A stretch of 19,276 nt of DNA from CAZFVY01 sp964522665. Its GTDB lineage: Bacteria > Verrucomicrobiota > Verrucomicrobiia > Limisphaerales > CAZFVY01. Shown here in pieces: positions 1 through 6,604 of the stretch. The stretch covers positions 1 to 19,276 of the forward strand of contig CAZFVY010000124.1 in NCBI GenBank assembly GCA_964522665.1. Reading direction: 5' to 3'. Under the pieces are notes generated by a model. It was not told the origin of the DNA. It ran no database searches and saw nothing but the letters and a program-made list of their open reading frames with translations. The position numbers and the translations under genes were made by a program. The first letter of the stretch is position 1. Every line of letters begins with the position of its first letter.

Positions 1-163
1 TTGCTCAAAAAACGGGCCGACACGACTCGCACGGCAGGATTTAGATGCGTCTGCCTTGGCGAGAACCCGAGGGGCGGGCGCGTCGAAAACGGAGCGTCTG
101 AAGCGAGGCGCTCCTTGCCGAACGACTGTGACCGACGGCATTTCCGGCTACCAAGGGAAAGAA

Positions 164-272
164 TCTTGGAGGGATTCCATCTTAAAGCCCCGGGTTGCGC
201 GGCACGCGCTACCCGGGGGGCCAGCAAGCAAAAGTCGGGCAAACCCTGGAGGGGTTTTGCCCGCGCTCCAAA
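164..272. repeat. Hairpin-rich interspersed (REP-like) repeat
   Basis: This non-coding stretch holds two adjacent hairpins. The first spans 188-218: CCCCGGGT pairs with ACCCGGGG, continuing as GCGCG/CGCGC around a GCA loop. The second, about 237-262, pairs GGGCAAACCC with GGGTTTTGCCC with one bulged base. The phrasing 'GGAGGGAT...AAAGCCCCGGGTTGCGCGGCACGCGCTACCC...CTGGAGGGGTTTTGC' resembles a repeat type I remember as common between genes in Verrucomicrobiota and relatives. Only one copy is in this window, so repetitiveness is from memory and not shown here. Confidence 0.5.
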
Positions 273-291
273 AAGGTTTAAGTCTTTCTTG

Positions 292-471
292 ATGGGGTCG
301 GTTCTTAGTAATGACAACTGCTCGAATGCTCAGAGTGTTTGCCGGCCAAACGCCAGCATTCGTTGACCGTCCCGGCCAAGTCATTCCGTTGCGCGAGCGC
401 TTTTCCAAATCCGGTCCGGTTTGTCGCGGCCCGCTCTAGGAAGAGTTGCCAATACTAAGAACCGACCCATT
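292..471. repeat. Inverted-repeat element, copy 1 (~180 bp)
   Basis: The left arm begins at 294 (GGGGTCGGTTCTTAGTAATG) and the right arm ends at about 470 (CAATACTAAGAACCGACCC). The arms are imperfect complements. The ~125-bp core is clearly homologous to the core of copy 2 (1039-1224): it shares 'CGGCCAAGTCATTCC', 'TTGCGCGAGCGC' and 'CCGGTCCGGTTTGTCGCG', with scattered substitutions and a 5-bp indel near the right end. No transposase is encoded, so this is a non-autonomous element. Mobilisation in trans by a REP-associated tyrosine transposase (RAYT) is plausible but not shown. Confidence 0.8.
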
Positions 472-504
472 GACGTCGGCTTCGGTGGTCAATATACATG
501 GTAA

Positions 505-897
505 ATGAAAGAACACGCCGAGGTATTCCTGATCCCTGTTGCCTGCGTATTTTGCTTTTTAGCATATCATGGCTATCGGATTAATTGTATGTTGGATGAG
601 TTTTTGGAACTCTTGTATATGAGTGATCGGCAATTGTGGGAGTCCTTGGGCAAACCTACGAGTCGGCTTTGGCGTCCACCAGGCAGCTGGCCAAATCTTA
701 CACAAACAACTTTGTTATGTTTTAAGTGGCTTCGCAAAAAGCCGCCTGAGTGGCTCATTGAGCGGCCTGAGTTACGCACCAGATTCGAATGCTTACAAAT
801 GCGCTTAAGGCGTTGGAATCTAGTATATATTCCAATATCATTTGGCTTGGTTGCGACAATGATGACATTAATTTATTTCATAACGCGGCCAAATTGA
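505..897 (+). CDS. Small two-TM membrane protein, unknown function
   Basis: This encodes 130 aa with two hydrophobic helices, at residues ~6-22 and ~107-127, flanking a hydrophilic middle region. The middle contains 'LWESLGKP' (44-51), 'LWRPPG' (55-60) and a basic stretch around 75-80. The layout (TM, LWxxLGxP-type motif, charged segment, TM) recalls small uncharacterised membrane proteins I know mainly from proteobacteria; no function is assigned. The codons are visibly more AT-rich than the surrounding genes, and the gene sits between copies 1 and 2 of the inverted-repeat element, so it is probably acquired DNA. No Shine-Dalgarno is evident before the ATG. Support for a real gene comes from the composition, the two TM segments and the full-length open frame. 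Confidence 0.65.
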   Translation: MKEHAEVFLIPVACVFCFLAYHGYRINCMLDEFLELLYMSDRQLWESLGKPTSRLWRPPGSWPNLTQTTLLCFKWLRKKPPEWLIERPELRTRFECLQMRLRRWNLVYIPISFGLVATMMTLIYFITRPN

Positions 898-1038
898 GCT
901 TAGCCTGCCAACCATAAATGGAGTCCTTAAATATGAAGCTCACACGCCAATCAACGCACGCGAGGCGCCAGGGAAAACTGGTTCGGCATGTGGGACGGCT
1001 TCTGGGCTATGGAGGCTTCCCAAATTAGAAGCACATGA
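898..1038. other. Short AT-rich intergenic stretch
   Basis: This lies between the small membrane protein gene and repeat copy 2. It contains no convincing gene, hairpin or promoter. It is more AT-rich at its left end, like the preceding gene, and may belong to the same acquired segment. Confidence 0.4.
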
Positions 1039-1237
1039 TGGGGTCGGTTCTTAGTATTGACAACTACTCGAGTGATCAGAGCGTTTGTCGGCAAAACGCC
1101 AGTAGTCGTCATCCCTACCGGCCAAGTCATTCCATTGCGCGAGCGCCTTTCCAATGCCGGTCCGGTTTGTCGCGACCCGCGGCCCGCTTAAGGATGAGTT
1201 GTCAATACTAAGAACCGACCCCTTGGCGACCCCTTGG
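1039..1237. repeat. Inverted-repeat element, copy 2, with duplicated right terminus
   Basis: The arms at 1040-1065 and 1197-1222 are perfect 26-bp inverted complements (terminus GGGGTCGGTTCTTAGTATTG, then ACAACT). The 131-bp core is homologous to copy 1. Immediately outside the right arm, the 11-bp end CGACCCCTTGG (1216-1226) is tandemly repeated at 1227-1237. On the minus strand the core is open as one frame that ends in TAA inside the left arm (1051-1053). Confidence 0.85.
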
Positions 1238-1278
1238 GGGGTTGCGGAGTGAACGCGCGTCCAGCGCGCGAGCCGGCG

Positions 1279-2646
1279 TCACTTGGCGGGGTTCTCCTTG
1301 TTCTCAATATTCTCGGGCACCGGGACCACGTACCAGCGGGGTCCGCGTTTGAAGCCGGCCGGGCCGGGACGATCGCGCATGAGGCCGGTCAGCCGGAAAT
1401 AATTCTCGAGGTGCTTGTTGAAGATCGCTTCGCCCGCGCCGACTTCGATCATTCCGGAATCCTGGTCGGCGCCGAATCCTCCCAGCGCCGCGCCTTTGAT
1501 GCTCGGGACGTAGCCGGGCCACTGGCCCGCGTGCCACGTGTAGCCGAAATAAAACGGGTTGGCCACTTCCGCCTGCATCTTGGCCTTCCACTCGAGTCCC
1601 AGCTCGGCGAAGAGTTCACCGGGATTGGCGGCGATCACGATGTCGTGGTTGATTAACAGCGTCGTGAGGCGCACGTCGAGATGCTTGGTTTGGTTAAAAC
1701 GCCCGGTGAATTGGAGGGCCGCGTCCTGATACTGAATCGTCGTTTCATCGGATTTGGCGGTCAGAGATTTGGCCAACTTCACGGTTTCGTAAGCGAGCAG
1801 TTCGCCCATCCGTTCCATCGGCGCGTAGTCGGTCTTGAAGGGGTCATTGGGACCGGTCTTGCGCGGCACGGTGAATAACGGAGCGACATTGCCGGCCGCG
1901 CCGTTGACGAAGAGGCAATTGACCTGGTTGCCAAAGGCCTCCTCCACGTTCCGCGCGGCGACTCCCGGGAAGTCGGCCGAAATGGCGTAGCTAAGGCAGA
2001 CGACGTCGGCGTGGCAGGCGTAGTTCATGACGATGACGCGCGCCTGCCCATGCATGTCCTCGATCCGCAGCACGCCCACTTCCTGATCGACCGGCCCGAA
2101 AGGAATCCGCTCCGGATTGATCGGGGCGTAATGATCGTCGCCCATCCACGACTCGCGGGCGTGGCCATCCTCGCGAATGATCAGGCGTTTGAAACCCAAC
2201 TGCGGAAAGCTGCGGCGTCCAGCGGCGATCCTCGCGGGGAACAGATTGGTCACCGCCAATTCGACCGCGTGAATCACCTGCGTTTCGTAAAACGCCTTCA
2301 GGTTGCTGTATTCCGGACCTTTGCCGGGCTTGGAGGGCGCCGTGTGATTGTGCGACGCGCAGAGGAAGACCTTGTTCACGCCGTATTTTTCCTTGCAGAC
2401 GGTTTCCACGGTGTCACTCGTGAAAACCGCGAGATCGACCGCGACAAACGCCAGGCGTTCGCCGTTGACGTCCAAGACCAGGCTGCGCGCAAACACGGGA
2501 TCGTGGAGCGGCTCGTCGGTCACCGGCGTGATGCTGACCTTCGCCGTCCCCGCCATCAGTTGTCCGGTCGCGCCCCGAGCCCAATTTGGGAAACCGAGGA
2601 GGCCGCAGAGGATGAACGTTGCGGCGAAGTATCGAATTGTTTTCAT
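1279..2646 (-). CDS. Neutral/alkaline ceramidase-family hydrolase, exported
   Basis: This is a 455-aa member of the neutral/alkaline non-lysosomal ceramidase N-terminal domain family (PF04734 type), zinc amidases that in characterised members cleave the N-acyl bond of ceramide. The start chosen is ATG at 2646: it gives a signal peptide, MKTIRYFAATFILCGLLGF with cleavage near residues 25-26 (ARGA). An in-frame extension upstream to 2814 lacks protein-like sequence. Visible motifs are 'CASHNHT' (96-102, zinc-site histidines H99/H101), 'NYACH' (208-212, H212), 'SADFPG' (223-228), 'NGAAGNVAP' (248-256), 'NPGELF' (341-346, E344) and 'GYTWHAGQWPGYVPS' (368-382, likely ligand Y379). It is shorter than classical ceramidases (~650 aa) and lacks their C-terminal Ig-like domain, so the substrate is open; many verrucomicrobial paralogs are uncharacterised. 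It is divergent from the GH95 gene, with 176 bp between. Confidence 0.85.
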   Translation of the reverse strand: MKTIRYFAATFILCGLLGFPNWARGATGQLMAGTAKVSITPVTDEPLHDPVFARSLVLDVNGERLAFVAVDLAVFTSDTVETVCKEKYGVNKVFLCASHNHTAPSKPGKGPEYSNLKAFYETQVIHAVELAVTNLFPARIAAGRRSFPQLGFKRLIIREDGHARESWMGDDHYAPINPERIPFGPVDQEVGVLRIEDMHGQARVIVMNYACHADVVCLSYAISADFPGVAARNVEEAFGNQVNCLFVNGAAGNVAPLFTVPRKTGPNDPFKTDYAPMERMGELLAYETVKLAKSLTAKSDETTIQYQDAALQFTGRFNQTKHLDVRLTTLLINHDIVIAANPGELFAELGLEWKAKMQAEVANPFYFGYTWHAGQWPGYVPSIKGAALGGFGADQDSGMIEVGAGEAIFNKHLENYFRLTGLMRDRPGPAGFKRGPRWYVVPVPENIENKENPAK

Positions 2647-2739
2647 GCTCGGAAAATCGTCGTGCCCCGGTCGCCGGGCGCCGGTTTTCGCTGAATTGGA
2701 TCGCAGCGGACTTGATACCAGCTCGCGCCTCGCTCGAAC

Positions 2740-2757
2740 ATCCCCGAAAGCGGGGAT
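2740..2757. promoter_or_regulatory. Palindrome upstream of GH95 -10 box
   Basis: TCCCCG-AAAG-CGGGGA with flanking A/T forms a perfect 7-bp inverted repeat. It ends about 21 bp before the TATAAT of the GH95 gene and so covers the place where a -35 element would lie. It could be an operator or activator site. It could also be a chance hairpin. Confidence 0.35.
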
Positions 2758-2778
2758 ACCGCGCTCGCCCGGCTCCGC

Positions 2779-2784
2779 TATAAT
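2779..2784 (+). promoter_or_regulatory. Candidate -10 box for the GH95 gene
   Basis: This is a perfect TATAAT 38 bp before the ATG at 2823. No recognisable -35 is found 16-18 bp upstream. If used, it would give a leader of roughly 30 nt without a Shine-Dalgarno. Confidence 0.45.
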
Positions 2785-2822
2785 CTGGACAATGCCTCCG
2801 ACTGTCGCCACCACCTAAAATC

Positions 2823-5180
2823 ATGCGCGCGTTTGTTTCCGTTCGAATTCTGTTTGTCTTCTTCGCCGCGGCCGTCTGGGGCGTCAGTTTGCCGGCGGGC
2901 GCCGCGCCGGACGGGCGCGACATGCTTCTCTGGTATAAGCAGCCGGGCAAAGCCTGGATGGACGCGTCACCGCTGGGCAACGGCCTCACCGGCGCGATGG
3001 TTTTTGGCGGCGTCCCGCATGAGCGGATCGCCCTGAACGATTCCAGTTTTTGGTCCGGGCGCCCGCACGACTACGACGATCCTGACGCGATCAAATATTA
3101 TCCCCAGATCAAGGAACTGGTCTTCGCGGATAAATTCCAGGAGGCCGAAAAAATGGTGAACGACCATTTCTGGGGGATACCCAAGGCGCAGCAGGCCTAT
3201 CAACCATTGGGCGATTTGCTGCTGGACTTCGACGGGTTGGGCGAGGTCACAGATTACCGCCGCGAATTGAACCTCGAGACCGGCGTGTCCAAAGTCACCT
3301 ACCGTTCCGGCGACACTCTTTACACGCGCGAAACCTTCGTCTCTTACCCGGATCGAGTCCTCGTCATGCGAATCTCGGCTGACCAACCGGGCCGCGTTTC
3401 CGTGCGGGCGCGGCTCAACGGTCCATTCGCGGATCGCGTCGTCGCGCAGCCCGGCAGACTCGTGATGAGTGGGGTATGGAAAGGTCCGAACCCGAAGCCG
3501 AACGGCCTGATCGCGCAAGTTTCGGGAGCAGGCGAATCGTTTGAAGTTTCCCTCGTGGCGCGGGCCGAGCGAGGCCGGTCCGATGTCACCGAGGACAGCG
3601 TCCGCATTCAGAAGGCCGACGCGGTCACTTTCGTTCTGACGACGGCTACCAGCTACGTCAATTATCACGATATCAGCGCCGATCCCGCCACGCGTTGCAA
3701 AAAGGTTTTGTCCGCCGTCGGCGGGAAAGACTACGCGGCGCTGCGCCGACGGCATGAGGCGGATTTTCGCGGGCTAATGGGCCGGGTGCGGCTGAACGTC
3801 GGCGATGCCACGCAGAACGCAAAACCGATCGAGGAGCGTCTGGCGGCGGTGCGGGCGGGAACGCCGGACGCGAACCTCGAAGCGTTGGTCTTTCAGTTGG
3901 GGCGTTACCTCCTGGCCGCCAGCAGCCGAGCGGGTGGACAGCCGGCCAACCTTCAGGGGATCTGGAACGAAGCCACCGTTCCGAATTGGGGCAGCAAGTA
4001 CACCATCAACATCAACACGGAGATGAACTACTGGCCCGCCGAGATCTGCAATCTCTCGGAATGCGACCAGCCGTTGTTCGACCTCATCAAGGACATTTCC
4101 GTGACCGGCGCCAAAACGGCCAGGGCCTACTACGGCGCCGGCGGCTGGGTCACGCATCACAACGTTGATCTTTGGCGCGGGACGGCGCCGGTCGATGCGG
4201 CGCAATACGGCATGTGGCCGGTCGGCGGGGCGTGGCTGCTCCAGCAGGTTTGGGAACATTATGCCTATGACGGCGATGAGAAGTTTCTCCGGCAATATTA
4301 TCCCCTCATGAAAGGTTCCGCCGAATTCTTCCTCGAGATTATGGTGGAGGACCCGAAACATCACTGGCTGGTCACGCCCTTCTCGATGTCGCCGGAGCAC
4401 GGCTATTTCGACGCCGCCGGCAGGATGTCCTTCCTTTCGCCCGCGCCGACGCTTGACGTGGCGATCCTGCGCGAACTGTTCCCGCACTGCGTCGCGGCGA
4501 GCAAGATTTTGGGCGTGGACGCGGAGTTCCGCGCCAGACTGGAAGCGGCTCTCACCAGGTTGCCGCCCTACCGCATCGGCAAGTCGGGCTTTGTGCAGGA
4601 ATGGATCGAGGACTGGCGGCCCGGTCCGCAAGGGCACAATGTCTCGCCGAATTTCGCGTTCTTTCCGGGCAGTTCCCTCACGCTGCGAGGTAATCCAGAT
4701 TTCGCCGCGGCGTACCAAAGATGGATGGAGGCCCATCCGGCGCGGGGCGGTTTCGTCAACGCTTGGGGCGCCGCGATGTGGGCCAGGTTGGAGCACGGGG
4801 ACCAAGTGGCCGCGTGCCTCAAGAATTATATGGGCCGCGGCCCGGGGTTGAACCTGCACAACGTCGGCGCGAATCAGTCTGACGCCAGTTTTGGCTTCAC
4901 CGCCGCCGTGGCCGAGGCGCTCCTGCAAAGCCACGCCGGCGAAATCAGCTTGTTGCCGGCGCTCCCGACCCACTGGCCGGATGGTTCGGTCTCCGGCCTG
5001 CGCGCGCGCGGCGGCTACGAAGTGAGCATGACGTGGCGCGGCGGCAAGCTGGAATCGGCGGAGATCCGCAACGCCAAGGGTGGCCGTTTTAATGTCCGCA
5101 GCGGCGCCAAGACCGCCAGCCTGACCGTGAAACCGGGCGCGACGCTCCGCCTGAACGCCGAGCTGGCGCCGGTGAATTGA
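2823..5180 (+). CDS. GH95 family alpha-L-fucosidase, exported
   Basis: This 785-aa glycoside hydrolase family 95 protein has a typical full length. GH95 enzymes are inverting, usually acting on 1,2-alpha-L-fucosides; some act on alpha-L-galactosides. An N-terminal signal peptide (hydrophobic 8-23, cleavage near AGAA 25-28) precedes the N-terminal beta domain with 'GNGLTGAMVFGG' (52-63) and 'LNDSSFWSG' (71-79). The (alpha/alpha)6 catalytic barrel carries 'NLQGIWN' (376-382), 'TININTEMNYWPAE' (394-407; N396/N398 match the activating asparagines of B. bifidum AfcA as I recall them), 'SMSPEHG' (521-527; E524 as general acid) and 'NQSDASFGFTAAVAEALLQS' (684-703; D687 as the base-equivalent). The usual 'HRHxSH' region is altered to 'GHNVSPN' (604-610), which may affect specificity. 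It lies next to a ceramidase-like gene and an exported unknown protein, suggesting extracellular or periplasmic breakdown of fucosylated glycans. Confidence 0.92.
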   Translation: MRAFVSVRILFVFFAAAVWGVSLPAGAAPDGRDMLLWYKQPGKAWMDASPLGNGLTGAMVFGGVPHERIALNDSSFWSGRPHDYDDPDAIKYYPQIKELVFADKFQEAEKMVNDHFWGIPKAQQAYQPLGDLLLDFDGLGEVTDYRRELNLETGVSKVTYRSGDTLYTRETFVSYPDRVLVMRISADQPGRVSVRARLNGPFADRVVAQPGRLVMSGVWKGPNPKPNGLIAQVSGAGESFEVSLVARAERGRSDVTEDSVRIQKADAVTFVLTTATSYVNYHDISADPATRCKKVLSAVGGKDYAALRRRHEADFRGLMGRVRLNVGDATQNAKPIEERLAAVRAGTPDANLEALVFQLGRYLLAASSRAGGQPANLQGIWNEATVPNWGSKYTININTEMNYWPAEICNLSECDQPLFDLIKDISVTGAKTARAYYGAGGWVTHHNVDLWRGTAPVDAAQYGMWPVGGAWLLQQVWEHYAYDGDEKFLRQYYPLMKGSAEFFLEIMVEDPKHHWLVTPFSMSPEHGYFDAAGRMSFLSPAPTLDVAILRELFPHCVAASKILGVDAEFRARLEAALTRLPPYRIGKSGFVQEWIEDWRPGPQGHNVSPNFAFFPGSSLTLRGNPDFAAAYQRWMEAHPARGGFVNAWGAAMWARLEHGDQVAACLKNYMGRGPGLNLHNVGANQSDASFGFTAAVAEALLQSHAGEISLLPALPTHWPDGSVSGLRARGGYEVSMTWRGGKLESAEIRNAKGGRFNVRSGAKTASLTVKPGATLRLNAELAPVN

Positions 5181-5242
5181 GATCGCCATCGGTCTGCCAC
5201 GGGACTTAACTGTTCCTCAAAATCGTCTCGCAATATCAACGT

Positions 5243-6517
5243 ATGAAGACTTCCTTTGTCTCGACTTTCGGGAAATTAACCGCGCGCGGAGTCCTCCTGG
5301 CGCTCGGGCTTTTGCTGGCGCGGGACATGGCGCGCGCCGACGAGGCGCCGGCCACCGGCCGGCCCGGCGGTTTCAGGTTCGACAGCGCCATTTCGCGGGA
5401 AGTTCTGGAGAATTACCTCTCGCGCTCCGTCAGCATGGAGGGCCTGCTCAACGGTCGGGGCGATCTCAAGGACAACATTCGCATGCTCCAGGGCGAAGGG
5501 GCGAAATACATCGGCCGCGCGCTTTGTCTTTGGGGCGCCGAAAGGGATTTCACGAACAACGTCGAACGCGCGCGAAGGCAAATCTCGGAGGTCTTGGCCG
5601 CCGATCCGGAGATGGTCTTGGAAGCGTGCGTCTTCGAGATCGTGGGCCAGCGCGTGAGCCAAATCCCGATCCCCGATTGGGTGTTCACCGCCTTCGGCCA
5701 GCCGGTCACGAACCGGAACTTCATTTATGAAAACATGATTTATCAACAACCCAACCAGCGCCGCTCGATGGGGCAGGGCCAGGTTCCCGACGAGAGCCAG
5801 CTCGAGACCCGGATGTGGTTTTATTATCAGGCGGCTTCGTACATCGATGTCGGCTGCGAAGGCATCCACTTCGGCCAGGTCGAGATCATGAACAAGAATG
5901 ACCGGGACAACGCGCATTGGGAGGAATTGCTGGGCCTGGTGCGCCAATACGCGGCCAAACACGCCCGCCGCCACATGGTTTTATGCAACGGTCACACGCC
6001 GACCGGCGGGTTGCAGCGCCACGGCAATCCCTTGCTCGACTTCAACGCGTTTCCCCTGCGCGTCATGGAATCGACCAATCAACCGATGGAGGCGATCCTG
6101 AAAGTCGGCTACTCCGACGGCCTCTACGGGAGAAGCAAGGGTGGCCGCACCTTCAGCGGATGGACTTGCGACCATTTGCCCTACCTGGTGGAACTCGACA
6201 ATTTCGGCGCCAGCCGCCATCAGGGGCAGCCGGGCGGACCGAACGAAAGACTTTACGTCTGGGGCTATGATGAGATCACCTGGTTTGCCCACCAGCCGAA
6301 GGATTATCGCGCCCAATGGCTCCAATACGCCTGGGACTGGCTGCGCGAGACCGATCCCAACGCCCATCTCGAAATGCCCGGCAGCCGCACCGCGACCTCA
6401 TCCGACACCCGCTGGTATTTCGCCAACAACCCAAGCGACGCCGTTCCCACCGGCTCCGGCGACGAGGCCGCCATCCGCGCCGTCTGGGCCAAAGACACGG
6501 CCAGCCTGCGCCGCTAG
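5243..6517 (+). CDS. Exported protein of unknown function, possibly TIM-barrel
   Basis: This 424-aa protein is not assigned to a named family. A signal peptide is likely: basic start, hydrophobic 17-25, cleavage near ARA-D (30-33). The mature part alternates short hydrophobic strands and helices. Tryptophan/acid-rich motifs recall glycosidase-like TIM barrels: 'IDVGCEGIHFGQVEIM' (201-216), where the strand ends in E206 and E214; 'HMVLCNGHTPTGG' (244-256); 'HLPYLVELDNFGASRH' (311-326); and 'VWGYDEITWFAHQP' (339-352). An arginine/glutamine-rich insert lies at ~168-185. It follows the GH95 gene by 62 bp on the same strand, so co-transcription and a role in carbohydrate handling are reasonable inferences. 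Catalysis is not shown. It ends 26 bp before the repeat-3 hairpin. Confidence 0.75.
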   Translation: MKTSFVSTFGKLTARGVLLALGLLLARDMARADEAPATGRPGGFRFDSAISREVLENYLSRSVSMEGLLNGRGDLKDNIRMLQGEGAKYIGRALCLWGAERDFTNNVERARRQISEVLAADPEMVLEACVFEIVGQRVSQIPIPDWVFTAFGQPVTNRNFIYENMIYQQPNQRRSMGQGQVPDESQLETRMWFYYQAASYIDVGCEGIHFGQVEIMNKNDRDNAHWEELLGLVRQYAAKHARRHMVLCNGHTPTGGLQRHGNPLLDFNAFPLRVMESTNQPMEAILKVGYSDGLYGRSKGGRTFSGWTCDHLPYLVELDNFGASRHQGQPGGPNERLYVWGYDEITWFAHQPKDYRAQWLQYAWDWLRETDPNAHLEMPGSRTATSSDTRWYFANNPSDAVPTGSGDEAAIRAVWAKDTASLRR

Positions 6518-6530
6518 ACCTTAATCCGCC

Positions 6531-6599
6531 CGAAGGGGTCGCGAAGGGGTCGGTTCTTAGTATTGGCAACTATTTGCCAATACTAAGAACCGACCCCTT
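6531..6599. repeat. Inverted-repeat element, copy 3 (minimal hairpin form)
   Basis: The arms 6544-6569 and 6574-6599 are perfect 26-bp inverted complements separated by only 4 nt (CTAT). The terminus is the same GGGGTCGGTTCTTAGTATTG as in the other copies, with G for A further in (GGCAA instead of GACAA). On the left, the 11-bp end CGAAGGGGTCG is tandemly doubled (6531-6541, 6542-6552). It sits between two convergent genes, 26 bp after one stop codon and 5 bp after the other, so it could also act as a bidirectional transcription stop, although neither side has a long T-tract. Confidence 0.85.
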
Positions 6600-6604
6600 T
6601 GAGG

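Noticed and set aside
1..366. Plus-strand open frame of 121 codons beginning with TTG
   Set aside because: It runs through the hairpin repeat and into element copy 1, has no protein-like motif and starts at the window edge.
1254..1270. GC-only hairpin (CGCGCG / CGCGCG) after the ceramidase-like stop, considered as a terminator
   Set aside because: The stem is just 6 bp and no T-tract follows on the minus strand.
2647..2814. Possible 56-codon N-terminal extension of the ceramidase-like protein
   Set aside because: The extension is not protein-like and would bury the signal peptide that begins at 2646. It also covers the divergent promoter region.
3774..5189. Long minus-strand open frame opposite the GH95 gene (471 codons)
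   Set aside because: It is antisense to a well-supported family gene. The Arg/Pro/Ala-rich composition is typical of high-GC shadow frames.
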